From Acidobacteriota bacterium (GTDB taxonomy: Bacteria; Acidobacteriota; Vicinamibacteria; Marinacidobacterales; Marinacidobacteraceae): 64,000 nt of DNA. Within the stretch, counting starts at the first letter, position 1; each line of letters opens with the position of its first letter. The notes beneath the pieces are model-generated. The model was not told where the DNA came from, did not search any database, and saw only the letters and a list, made by a program, of their open reading frames with translations. Below, in pieces: positions 10,916-19,615 of the stretch. The translations under genes and the position numbers were made by a program. The stretch is from the NCBI GenBank assembly GCA_022826195.1, contig JAJDVI010000073.1, positions 1 to 64,000 on the forward strand, given 5' to 3'.

Positions 10916-13249
10916 ATGCGCGCGCGGAGTGTTTGCGCGCCGGCCGTGGTGGCTCTCGGACTGGCGGCGGCGGGCGCGGGGCAGGACGGCCGCGACCGCG
11001 CCCCGGGCGACCAGCTCCAGGGCGGAACCGACGCGGGCCGTTCGTCGGCGGCCGCGCGCCTGCCGGCGCCTCCGGCAACGTCGCCAAGCGCCGCGGAACT
11101 CCGCCGGATGACCCGGGAAGAACGGGTACGGGCGCTCCGATCACGAACCTGGGAGATTCGCGCCGAGCGGGTCCGGGAACCGATCGAGATGGACGGCTGG
11201 CTGGACGAGGCGGCCTGGGAACACGCCCGGCCGGTCGGCGACTTCTACGAGCAGGAAACCGACGAGGGGCTGCCGTCCACGGAACGGACCATCGTGCGCG
11301 TCGTCTACGACGACGAGAACCTTTACTTCGGGTTCTACTGCACGCTCGGCGAGAACATGGACGAGGGGCACGAGACGGCGCACGCGCGGCGCGCCGCCGA
11401 AGACAGCCGCCCGCGCACGATGTTCCGCGACGAGAACATCGGCAGCGACGACGCGGTGGCCATCATGCTGGACGCCTACAACGACCAGCGCAGCGCCATC
11501 TTCCTGGCGACCAATGCGAACGGCATCCTGTTCGACATGAGCCAGAACGGCCAGGGGCCGGAGACCCGCAACATGAACTGGGACGCGGTCTGGGAGTCAC
11601 GCGGGCAGACGATCCCCGGCGGCTGGACCGCGGAGGTGAGGATCCCGTTCAAGTCCCTCCGCTTCCGGCGGCGCCTGCCGGGCCAGGAGGTGGTGTTCGG
11701 AGTCGGCTTCAAGCGGAACATCCCCGTGAAGACCGAGGAGGTCTACTGGCCCTTCGTTCCCAACGACTCCACCTGGTACCGGCCGGCCGAACTCGGCAAG
11801 CTCCGGGGAATCGAAGGCATCCAGCCCGGCCGCCACGTGGAGATCCGGCCCTACGCGCTCGGCCAGGTGAACGGCGGCGGCGAGTGGACCGGCGACCGGG
11901 GCCACGGCGACGGCGGGCTCGACCTCAAGTGGGGCGTGACTCCCGGCCTTACCGCGGACTTCACCTGGAACACCGACTTCGCCCAGGAGGAAGTGGACGA
12001 CCTCCAGATCAATTTCACCCGGTTCTCGCTGCGTTTTCCCGAGAAACGGCAGATCTTCCTCGAGGGCCAGCGGAACTTCACCTTCAGCGAACGGCGCGAC
12101 GCGGACATCGTCTTCACCCGCCGGATCGGGCTCTCCGACGACGGCCACGCGGTCCCGATCACCGGCGGCGCCCGGCTCTCCGGACGCCAGGGCGCGTACA
12201 CCGTGGGTCTGATGGGAATGGCGACCGGCGCTACCGAAGACGCGGTCGCCGAGCGGTTCACGGTCGCCAGGGTGCGGCGGGACATCTTTTCCCGCTCGAC
12301 GGTCGGCGCCGTCTTCACCGACCGCAGCAGCGACGGCGCCTTCAACCGGGTGGCCGGGCTGGACACCAGTCTCCATTTTCGCGATGCGTGGCGCTTCGAG
12401 GGCATCTGGGCCCGGGTGTTCGAGGAGACCGGGCAGAGCAGCACGGGGCTCGCCACCGGGCGGCTGGACTACAACGACGACCTCCTCGGAGGGACGGTCA
12501 AGTTCATCGAGATCGGCGAGAACTTCGATCCCGGAATCGGCTTCGTGCAGCGGAAGGGGATGCGCAAGACATACCTGCAGGCGCGGGTCTCGCCCCGTCC
12601 GCAGATCCCGCGGCTCCGGCAGTTCCACCTGCAGGCGAGCCTGAACAACACCCTGAACCTCGAGAACGTCCTGGAGACCCGGCGGGCCAGCCTGACCGGG
12701 CGCGCCACCTTCGAGAGCGGCGACGAAGTCTCGGTGGAAGTCACCGACCAGTACGAGTTCACCACCTCCGACTACTCGATCAGCGACGTGGTCGTCCCCG
12801 CGGGGGAGTACCCGTTCCGGAGGATGCAGTTCTCGCTGAACACCTATCGCCGCCGCTACGCCACGGTCCGCGCGAGCTACGAGTTCGGCGGTTTCTGGGG
12901 CGGGACGCGGGACCTCTGGCAGCTCGGGGGCAACTACCGGATCAACAAGAACTTCGGGCTGCGCGGCAACTACGCCTACAACCGGATCCGGCTGCCGCGC
13001 GGGGACCTGGACACCCACCTCGTTTCCACGCGGATGCAGCTCGCCTTCCGCAACGACCTGATCCTGCTCGGACTCTTCCAGTACAACAACACGACCGGCG
13101 ACCTGGCCTCGAACGTCCGCTTCAACTGGATCCCGAAGCCGGGCACCGACTTCTTCCTCGTCTACACGGAGGTGGACGAGTGGTCCGACGTGTTCTTCGT
13201 GCGGAACCGCAGCCTCTCGGTCAAACTGAACTACCTCTTCAGGATCTGA
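10916..13249 (+). CDS. CBM9-like/DUF5916 outer-membrane-associated protein
   Basis: A 777-residue exported protein. A signal peptide and low-complexity linker precede an N-terminal CBM9-like beta-sandwich (about residues 75-280, starting near IEMDGWLDEAAWEHA), then a long region rich in alternating aromatic strands ending in an aromatic residue followed by Arg-Ile, matching DUF5916 and suggesting a C-terminal outer-membrane beta-barrel. Such proteins are common in Gemmatimonadota, Acidobacteriota and Bacteroidota; substrates are not established. ATG 10916 is preferred because AGGAA lies about 8 bases upstream. Confidence 0.85.
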   Translation: MRARSVCAPAVVALGLAAAGAGQDGRDRAPGDQLQGGTDAGRSSAAARLPAPPATSPSAAELRRMTREERVRALRSRTWEIRAERVREPIEMDGWLDEAAWEHARPVGDFYEQETDEGLPSTERTIVRVVYDDENLYFGFYCTLGENMDEGHETAHARRAAEDSRPRTMFRDENIGSDDAVAIMLDAYNDQRSAIFLATNANGILFDMSQNGQGPETRNMNWDAVWESRGQTIPGGWTAEVRIPFKSLRFRRRLPGQEVVFGVGFKRNIPVKTEEVYWPFVPNDSTWYRPAELGKLRGIEGIQPGRHVEIRPYALGQVNGGGEWTGDRGHGDGGLDLKWGVTPGLTADFTWNTDFAQEEVDDLQINFTRFSLRFPEKRQIFLEGQRNFTFSERRDADIVFTRRIGLSDDGHAVPITGGARLSGRQGAYTVGLMGMATGATEDAVAERFTVARVRRDIFSRSTVGAVFTDRSSDGAFNRVAGLDTSLHFRDAWRFEGIWARVFEETGQSSTGLATGRLDYNDDLLGGTVKFIEIGENFDPGIGFVQRKGMRKTYLQARVSPRPQIPRLRQFHLQASLNNTLNLENVLETRRASLTGRATFESGDEVSVEVTDQYEFTTSDYSISDVVVPAGEYPFRRMQFSLNTYRRRYATVRASYEFGGFWGGTRDLWQLGGNYRINKNFGLRGNYAYNRIRLPRGDLDTHLVSTRMQLAFRNDLILLGLFQYNNTTGDLASNVRFNWIPKPGTDFFLVYTEVDEWSDVFFVRNRSLSVKLNYLFRI

Positions 13250-13275
13250 TCGGAGCGCCGGCCTCCGGCCGGCAT

Positions 13276-13292
13276 CGCGGCCGAAGGCCGCG
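13276..13292. terminator. GC-rich hairpin after the DUF5916 gene
   Basis: CGCGGCC-GAA-GGCCGCG forms a perfect 7-bp stem with a 3-base loop 26 bases after the stop, next to a second palindromic run (about 13258-13274). There is no T-tract, so it may be a repeat-type element rather than an intrinsic terminator. The remaining 133 bases before the next gene contain no other recognisable feature. Confidence 0.35.
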
Positions 13293-13425
13293 AAACGCGC
13301 TCCTCGCCGGCGCTCGCGGCCGGCGCTCGTGGCAACGAACTTGCAAGGACGTGACATCCCGTTACGCCCGGACCGTCGGGTCCGGACGTCCTCTTCGCAT
13401 CGTGATCCGGACGGAGGTCGCCCCC

Positions 13426-14586
13426 ATGCCGAAGAAGCTGCCGGCCCTTGCCGACGTGTCCGCGCGAACGGAGGGGAGGGCGCCGCCCCCCGTCACACTC
13501 TGGGCGCTGGTCGCCGTCCTGCTGGCGGCCTCACCCGCGCCGGGCCAGGACGGCCTCGTCATGGTGGACGCTCTGGTGGTCGACCGGGGCGGGAACCCGG
13601 TTCCCGGATTGAACCGGGGCGACTTCGAGATCATCGTCGGAGACCGCATCGGGCCGGTGGCCGCGGTGCGCATGGCGACCCCGGCGACGGACACCCGCCG
13701 TTTCGTCTTCGTGCTCAACCGGCGCGGCGCGCTCCCGGCCCAGTTGCAGCGCGTGAAGGAGGGTCTTGCCGAGTTCGCTGCGACACGCTTCCGCGGCCAG
13801 GACGAGGCGCTGGTGATCGACTTCGCCGAGGTGCCGCGCATCACGCGTGGTTGGCGGCAGGGACCGGACGACCTGCTTGGCGAGGTCCAGGGCATTCCCG
13901 CGATGGGGTTCCGGAGCCCCGTCGGCCCCGCTGAGGACGCCGCGGACGCCGCGTTCATGCTCTCCGCGCTCGCCGAGCGCCTGCGGGAGCTTCCGGGCAG
14001 GAAAGTGGTCGTGCTCTTCTCCGGGAGCCTCGGCACCTTCGTCGGGAGCCCGGGAGGCGATCTCGAACCCGTAGCGCCGTGGGGATGGGCGGACTTTCCC
14101 TCGTCCCGGGCCGGCCTGGGCGACGCCCCGAGCCTGCTCGCGCACGCCTTCAGCGCGGCGAACGCGTCTCTCTACACGATCCACCTCGAAGGCGCACAGC
14201 GCCAGGAGGAGGGCATTCTCGTGTCCAATCGGGCCGAGTACTCCGGTCCGATCAGGGACTATGGGGACGGCCGCGGGATCACTGCAAGACGGGTGCGGAA
14301 CTCATCCGCTTCGCTGTCCGGCAGAAGGAGGAACGCTTTCGACCGGCCGACCGATGGCTTCCTCTCTTCCCTCGCTTCCGACACCGGCGGCACCCATACG
14401 GCCTGGGCAACCGACTTCGCGCAGGTCCTCAGGACGATCGAGGCTTCGAACCGGCTTTGGTACGAGCTCAGCTTCCCCCCCTTCGGAACCAACATGCCCG
14501 GGCGCTACCAGGCCCATGAGGTGAGGGTCCGGAACCGCCCCGACCTGAGGGTGGTCGTCCGCCCGGGCCATGTGGTCCCGGAGTGA
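13426..14586 (+). CDS. VWFA-related (TIGR03436-like) exported protein, paralogue 1
   Basis: A 386-residue protein, first of four tandem paralogues. The signal segment ends near ASPAPGQ. An Ig/FN3-like strand pair with VDALVVDRGGNPVPGL matches the family opening, followed by a von Willebrand A-like core. Where a MIDAS DxSxS would lie, the sequence reads RFVFVLNRRGA (NRRGA 98-102), shared by all four paralogues. A late LASDTGG motif and a C-terminal VRVRNRPDLRVVVRPGH-type strand close the fold. GGAGG about 8 bases upstream supports the ATG. The next gene starts immediately after the stop. Role unknown. Confidence 0.8.
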   Translation: MPKKLPALADVSARTEGRAPPPVTLWALVAVLLAASPAPGQDGLVMVDALVVDRGGNPVPGLNRGDFEIIVGDRIGPVAAVRMATPATDTRRFVFVLNRRGALPAQLQRVKEGLAEFAATRFRGQDEALVIDFAEVPRITRGWRQGPDDLLGEVQGIPAMGFRSPVGPAEDAADAAFMLSALAERLRELPGRKVVVLFSGSLGTFVGSPGGDLEPVAPWGWADFPSSRAGLGDAPSLLAHAFSAANASLYTIHLEGAQRQEEGILVSNRAEYSGPIRDYGDGRGITARRVRNSSASLSGRRRNAFDRPTDGFLSSLASDTGGTHTAWATDFAQVLRTIEASNRLWYELSFPPFGTNMPGRYQAHEVRVRNRPDLRVVVRPGHVVPE

Positions 14587-15720
14587 GTGGCTAACCGCAG
14601 GCAAGACCGGGTGCGCCGGGCGCGGGTCCTCGCCGCAGCGCTGGCCGCGGCGTCGCCCGCGTTCCCTGCATACGCCGGGGAGGACGCCCGGATCACCGTG
14701 GACGTACTCGTTCTCGACCGGGAGGGGAACCCCGTAGCCGGGCTCAGCCAGGACGACTTCGAGATCACCGTCGGCAAACAGGTTCGCCCCGTCACCGGCG
14801 CGCGGATGGTGCTCGCGGATAGGGATCCTCGGCGCTTCGTCTTCGTCGTCAATCGGCGGGGTGCGAAGGGACCCGAACTCCGCCGCATGAAGGAAGGGAT
14901 CGAGAGTTTCCTCTCGACGCGCTTCGGCGAGCGGGACGAGGCCCAATTCGTCGATTTCGCCGAGGTTCCGCGGATTACGCGCAGCTGGCGCGTGGGTCCC
15001 AACCAAGCCGCCCGCGAGATCTCCAACATGATCCCGATCGGCTTCCCGAGCGCGCTGGGCCCGGCCGAAGACGCGGCGGATGCGGCCTTCATGCTCCAGG
15101 CACTGGCTGCACGTCTTGTGGGCGTTCAGGGGCGAAAAGTCATCGTGATGTTCTCCAGGAGCCTCACCACCTTCGGTGGTTCGCCCGGAGGAACACGTGG
15201 GTTGGGCCGGGCTCCTTCCTCCGGGCCGGGCTCGATGGCCGGCCCGCCGACGGTGCAGAGAAACACGGACGATGCCGTGGAACACCTCGCGCCTGCCTTC
15301 AACGCCGCCAGGGTCTCCATCTATGCCATCCACCTCGAAGGGGCGCGGCGGCACGAGAACGGCATCCTGATAGCAAATCGTGACGAGTTCGCCGGGACCA
15401 CCTCTGACGGGGGCAGCACCATAACGACGCGGACCTGGATTTCTTCGCCGGCACGCAGGACACGGGACGCCTTTGCCCGACCCGCGGACGATTTCCTTTC
15501 CTCACTTGCGTCGGATACCGGAGGCGCCTACACGGCCCGGGCGACCGACTTCGCCAGGGTCCTCGACCGGATCGAGACGTCGAACCGGCTTTGGTACGAA
15601 CTTGCCTTCGAGCCCGCCGGGACCGACATTCCCGGCCAATACCAGCCCCACGGAGTCCGGCTCCGGAACCGTTCGGGTCTGACGGTGGTCGTCCGTCCCG
15701 GACACGTCGTTCCACGCTGA
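14587..15720 (+). CDS. VWFA-related (TIGR03436-like) exported protein, paralogue 2
   Basis: A 377-residue paralogue closest by eye to the preceding gene, with matching blocks along the whole length (PAEDAADAAFML, FLSSLASDTGG, SNRLWYEL). The signal peptide ends near PAYA. The NRRGA motif is at 89-93. The GTG start abuts the TGA of the previous gene with no gap, and no better in-frame start was found, indicating an operon. The middle loop (about 195-225) is Gly/Pro/Ser-rich and unlike paralogue 1. Function unknown. Confidence 0.8.
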   Translation: MANRRQDRVRRARVLAAALAAASPAFPAYAGEDARITVDVLVLDREGNPVAGLSQDDFEITVGKQVRPVTGARMVLADRDPRRFVFVVNRRGAKGPELRRMKEGIESFLSTRFGERDEAQFVDFAEVPRITRSWRVGPNQAAREISNMIPIGFPSALGPAEDAADAAFMLQALAARLVGVQGRKVIVMFSRSLTTFGGSPGGTRGLGRAPSSGPGSMAGPPTVQRNTDDAVEHLAPAFNAARVSIYAIHLEGARRHENGILIANRDEFAGTTSDGGSTITTRTWISSPARRTRDAFARPADDFLSSLASDTGGAYTARATDFARVLDRIETSNRLWYELAFEPAGTDIPGQYQPHGVRLRNRSGLTVVVRPGHVVPR

Positions 15721-15744
15721 CCTGCGCCAGACGGAGGACATTTC

Positions 15745-16809
15745 ATGATCCGGACCGCACTGATGGCGGCGGCGCTGACCGGCGCCGTTTTCCCGACCCA
15801 GGCCTTCGCGGGCGACGAGGCACGCGTCACGCTGGATGCCCTCGTGCTCGATCAGGAGGGCAATCCGGTCTCCGGCCTGACCGCCGCCGATTTCGCGGTC
15901 TCCGGTCGAGGCCGCGCGTACCGGGTGGAAACTGCGACGCGGCGGACCGCCGGAGAAGCGCCGCGGAGATTCGTGTTCGTCTTCAACCGGCGTGGCGCGG
16001 ACGCCGCGCAGCTCAGCCGGGCCCTCCGGGGGCTCCGGTCCTTCATCGAGGACCGGACGTCCGATGCGGACCGGTCCCTTTTCGCAGACCTCGGCGAGAC
16101 ACTGCGGATCGGGCGTGAGTTCGGACCCGGGCAGGCGGCGGCGCTCGCCGGGCTGGAGACCGTCCCGGCCATGGGATACCGGAGCCCCGCCGGGGCGGAG
16201 GACGACGCCGTCGTGGCGGCACGGATGCTGGAGATGGTCGCGGATCGGCTCGCGACGGTATCCGGGCGCAAGGTCGTGGTTCTCTATTCGGGCAGCCTCA
16301 GCAGCTTCGCGAGGGGAAGCGGCCAGCCCGGCGTATTCAGAACCCGGGACGTGCCGGCGATCCTTCCGGCGGCGCGGGGCGAACCGGATGCCGGGCTTGC
16401 CTCCATTACGAGCCGGTTGGCCGCCGCCACGGCGACTGTCCACGTCCTTCACCTCGCGGGCGTGGCGGAGTACGAGAACCGGATTCTCGTTGCGGAGCGC
16501 CAGGAGTTCGACCCCCGGCAACCTTTCTCTTCGACGTCCTTCGACGGCCGCTTGCAGACCGTGTCCCCGCGCGGGGCGGACGACATTCTCTCGAGCCTCG
16601 CCGCGGAGACGGGTGGGCTCTACTTTTCCCGAACCACCGGTTTCCGGACGGTGCTCGATCGGATCGAAGCGCGCCACCGATCCTGGTACCGCCTGACGCT
16701 GGTTGGAGAAGTGAGGGCTGCCGAGAGAGAATCCGGAGTCCTGCAGGTCCGGGTTCCGGGGTGCAGCGGCTGCACCGTGCTGCCGGCGCCGAGTTCCGTC
16801 CCGGAATAG
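15745..16809 (+). CDS. VWFA-related (TIGR03436-like) exported protein, paralogue 3
   Basis: A 354-residue paralogue with a clear signal peptide (cleavage near AFAG), the opening VTLDALVLDQEGNPVSGL, NRRGA at 81-85, the GRKVVVLYSGSL strand of the A-domain core and a shortened C-terminus ending in an unusual Cys pair (CSGC). It lacks the final VVVRPGH block of paralogues 1 and 2. GGAGG lies before the ATG, 24 bases after the previous stop. It is more divergent than paralogues 1 and 2. Confidence 0.8.
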   Translation: MIRTALMAAALTGAVFPTQAFAGDEARVTLDALVLDQEGNPVSGLTAADFAVSGRGRAYRVETATRRTAGEAPRRFVFVFNRRGADAAQLSRALRGLRSFIEDRTSDADRSLFADLGETLRIGREFGPGQAAALAGLETVPAMGYRSPAGAEDDAVVAARMLEMVADRLATVSGRKVVVLYSGSLSSFARGSGQPGVFRTRDVPAILPAARGEPDAGLASITSRLAAATATVHVLHLAGVAEYENRILVAERQEFDPRQPFSSTSFDGRLQTVSPRGADDILSSLAAETGGLYFSRTTGFRTVLDRIEARHRSWYRLTLVGEVRAAERESGVLQVRVPGCSGCTVLPAPSSVPE

Positions 16810-16828
16810 GGCCGCGGGCTCCCAGTCC

Positions 16829-18775
16829 ATGCTCCGGAATCCCCACCCGGCGAAGATTCTCCGAGGAAGGAGGCTCGCCTGCGGGCTGATCCTCCTCGCT
16901 GCCGTCATCGGGGCCGCCGCGGCGGCGGCCCAGACCTTCCGCTTCCGCGCCGCCGCTACCCGGGTCATCGTGGACGTGCTGGTGCTCGATGACGACGGGC
17001 AGCCGGTCCCCGGGCTCACGGCCGGCGATTTCGAACTCTTCGAGGACGGAGAGCCGCAACGCGTCGCGAGCCTGGAGGTGGTGGACTGGGAGCGCTACGA
17101 GCTGGGAGAGGCGATCCCGGAAGCGGCCGAGCCGGCCGCGCCCGAACTCGAAACGGCCGACGCCGGCAACACCTCGCCCCGCCGGTTCGTGATCGTCTTC
17201 AACCGTCGCGGCGCCGATCCGGTCAACCTGCGGCGCGCCAAGCGGGGCCTCGAGGAATTCGTGTCCCAGCACATGGTGGACGGCGACGAAACCATGATCC
17301 TGGAGTTCGCCCACACCGTCCGGGTTCTCCAGGAGTTCCATTCCGGAAAAGAACAGACACTGGCCAACGTTCGCAGGATCGTCCCGGGGACCTTCCAGAG
17401 CCCCGTCGGTCCTGAAATCGACGCCCGCGACTCCTTCCAGATGCTCTACGCACTCGCGGAGGCGCTCGAGCGAGTGGAGGGACGCAAGATCGTCGTGTTC
17501 CTGTCCATGGACCTCCAGACCTTCGCGGACCCCCGCCAGGTCGTCGGCGAGATCGCCGGAACCGAGGTGGACGAGTTCCCCGGACGGCGCGCCCTCGACG
17601 AGACGACCTCGCTCCGGAACGCGATCCTCCAGTTGAACCACGCGAACGCAACGCTCTATGCGGTGAATCTCGCCGGGGTGTACGGCAACGAGAACAACAT
17701 CCTGAACCCTTCGCTGAACGCCTACGACGTGATGGGGAACCCGCTGCCGGTCGAGCCCGACGACCACCCGCTCACGCGCATGGACGCGGCGGCCAACGTC
17801 CCGATGGAGGGCGGCACCGCCTCCCTCGCGGTGGCTACCGGGGGAACCTACTTCCCGAACCAGACCAACTTCGCGGTCGCGCTGAACCGGATCGGCATCC
17901 AGAACCAGCTCTACTACCTGCTCTCCTTCTCTCCCACCAGGACCGAACTGGACGGCGAGTACCGCCAGATCGAGGTGCGCGTGCGGGATCGGCCCGACCT
18001 CCGGGTCATCGCCCGGCCGGGGTACTTCGCGCGACGCCGCGGCGACGTGATCGAGGCAGCCGCCCGCGGAGACTACGACTACGCCTTCCCCGAGGACCTG
18101 AACACCTACGCCTACCTGCTGAACCCGCGTCCGCACGGCGCGTTCGGAGTGCTTGCCGCCGCGCTGCCGGAGTCGTACCTGGAAGAGCCGGCGGAGGTGC
18201 GGCTCCGCGTGGTGGGGCCCGGCGGGGCGGTCCTGAGCGAGGCGGCCGGGCCGGTGGACATCCGGCGTTTCTGGATTGCAACGCCGGCGGAACTGCCGTC
18301 CGGGGAGCACCGGCTCGAGTTGGTAGTGGAACGGGGGGGAGAAAGAGTGCACGCGGGGTCGTCCGCGTTGACCATCCCCACCGGGTTCGGCGAGACCTTC
18401 TCGCTTTCGAGCGTCTTTCCGTTCGTCGCCGAGGCCCACGCGCCGGAAGCGGTCGGGCCGCCGGTCCGGCCCGTGGCCACGTTCGCGCAGGCGGAGGACG
18501 CCCGGGTGGCGTTCTTCATCTTTCCGGGGCGCGAGGATCCGGTTTCCCAGGTTCGGGTGGCCTACGAGATCCGGAACGCGATCGGGGACATTGCCGTGGA
18601 AGCGGAACGTCCGGGGCGCTTCGATCTCGACCCGGGCCGCCCGGAGGGGACGCCGATCATGCTGCCGCTCCAGACCGGGCCGCTGCGGGCCGGGCGGTAC
18701 ACCGCGGTGATCCGCGTCACCGACGACAGCCGCAATCGTTCGGCGGTCGGCGAACTCCCCTTCCTGATTCGCTGA
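16829..18775 (+). CDS. VWFA-related (TIGR03436-like) exported protein, long paralogue 4
   Basis: A 648-residue member, nearly twice the length of the others. It has a signal peptide (to about residue 35), the VIVDVLVLDDDGQPVPGL opening, NRRGA at 125-129, the A-domain core, and the VRVRDRPDLRVIARPGYF block at about 390-410. A further 240 residues follow with no counterpart in the others; they resemble beta-sandwich repeats (LRLRVVG-like strands) and may be a partner-binding module. It probably ends the unit. This full-length family architecture suggests the shorter three are derived copies. Confidence 0.8.
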   Translation: MLRNPHPAKILRGRRLACGLILLAAVIGAAAAAAQTFRFRAAATRVIVDVLVLDDDGQPVPGLTAGDFELFEDGEPQRVASLEVVDWERYELGEAIPEAAEPAAPELETADAGNTSPRRFVIVFNRRGADPVNLRRAKRGLEEFVSQHMVDGDETMILEFAHTVRVLQEFHSGKEQTLANVRRIVPGTFQSPVGPEIDARDSFQMLYALAEALERVEGRKIVVFLSMDLQTFADPRQVVGEIAGTEVDEFPGRRALDETTSLRNAILQLNHANATLYAVNLAGVYGNENNILNPSLNAYDVMGNPLPVEPDDHPLTRMDAAANVPMEGGTASLAVATGGTYFPNQTNFAVALNRIGIQNQLYYLLSFSPTRTELDGEYRQIEVRVRDRPDLRVIARPGYFARRRGDVIEAAARGDYDYAFPEDLNTYAYLLNPRPHGAFGVLAAALPESYLEEPAEVRLRVVGPGGAVLSEAAGPVDIRRFWIATPAELPSGEHRLELVVERGGERVHAGSSALTIPTGFGETFSLSSVFPFVAEAHAPEAVGPPVRPVATFAQAEDARVAFFIFPGREDPVSQVRVAYEIRNAIGDIAVEAERPGRFDLDPGRPEGTPIMLPLQTGPLRAGRYTAVIRVTDDSRNRSAVGELPFLIR

Positions 18776-18834
18776 GCGGCGTCCGGACCGGGCCGCGCGG
18801 TGAGCCCATCGGCACTGCGCTAACTTGGCGGCAG

Positions 18835-19614
18835 ATGCTTCCATCAGTGACGTGCGCCTGCCGCCGTGGGACGTTCGCCGGTCTCGTCCTCGCTCTGTTC
18901 GCGCTGGCGTGCGGGTCCGATGCGCCTTCGACGCCGGCTCCTCCTCCACCGGCGCCGGCGCCAGCGCCCCCGGCTCCGTCTCCGCCGCCGATGCCCGAGC
19001 CCGAGCCCGAGTGCCCGACTTCAGCAACCTACGCGGTGACGTTCCGGGCCGTCTGGAACGCGTCCTCGCACGGCAACCGGCCGCCGTTCCCATCGGGACC
19101 CCACTTTTCGCGCCTGGCAGGCGCAGCCCATGCGCCGGAGGTCTCGTTCTGGAGTTCCGGCGGAATCGCCACTCCGGGCATCGAGAGCATGGCCGAGACC
19201 GGCAGCGTGTCCTCGCTCTGCCGGGAGATCGACGGGAAAGCGGAGCGCGGCGGGAGCACCGGCTGCATCAGGGGCGCGGAAGGCTCGTTCCCATCGCCGG
19301 GATCGGCCAGGCTGCGCTTCGAGGCGACGGAAGAACACCCGTTGCTGAGCCTGGTCTCGATGATCGCGCCGAGCCCCGACTGGTTCGTCGGCGTGAGCGG
19401 GATGGACCTGATGGAGGACGGCTGCTGGGCGGAGCGGCTCGAGGTGGACCTGGTCGGCTACGACGCGGGAACCGACAGCGGGGCGACGTTCACCGCCCGG
19501 GACGCCGACGTGACGCCCCACGAGCCGATCGGCCTCATCCGGGAGCTTCCGGCCGCGGTTCGGGAAGTGCCGTTCGCGACGTTGTTGGTGGCGCTGAGCG
19601 AGGAACCGGGATAG
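18835..19614 (+). CDS. Lipoprotein with a spondin N-terminal (Spondin_N) domain
   Basis: A 259-residue predicted lipoprotein: lipobox LALACG, a Pro/Ala-rich spacer (about 28-60), then one spondin domain. Family features are visible: an opening YAVTFRAVWNASSH, FSRLAGAAH, VSFWSSGG, GIESMAETG, then SPDWFVGVSGMDL and YDAGTDSGATF, which align closely with the F-spondin core. The eukaryotic domain is extracellular and binds metal; bacterial members are surface or periplasmic and uncharacterised. It follows the VWFA cluster by 59 bases and is convergent with the racemase-like gene. Confidence 0.88.
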   Translation: MLPSVTCACRRGTFAGLVLALFALACGSDAPSTPAPPPPAPAPAPPAPSPPPMPEPEPECPTSATYAVTFRAVWNASSHGNRPPFPSGPHFSRLAGAAHAPEVSFWSSGGIATPGIESMAETGSVSSLCREIDGKAERGGSTGCIRGAEGSFPSPGSARLRFEATEEHPLLSLVSMIAPSPDWFVGVSGMDLMEDGCWAERLEVDLVGYDAGTDSGATFTARDADVTPHEPIGLIRELPAAVREVPFATLLVALSEEPG

Positions 19615-19615
19615 A

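Noticed and set aside
13250-13425. Small RNA gene in the hairpin-rich gap
   Set aside because: The palindromes are explained by GC-rich repeat/terminator-like sequence, and there is no promoter or U-tract.
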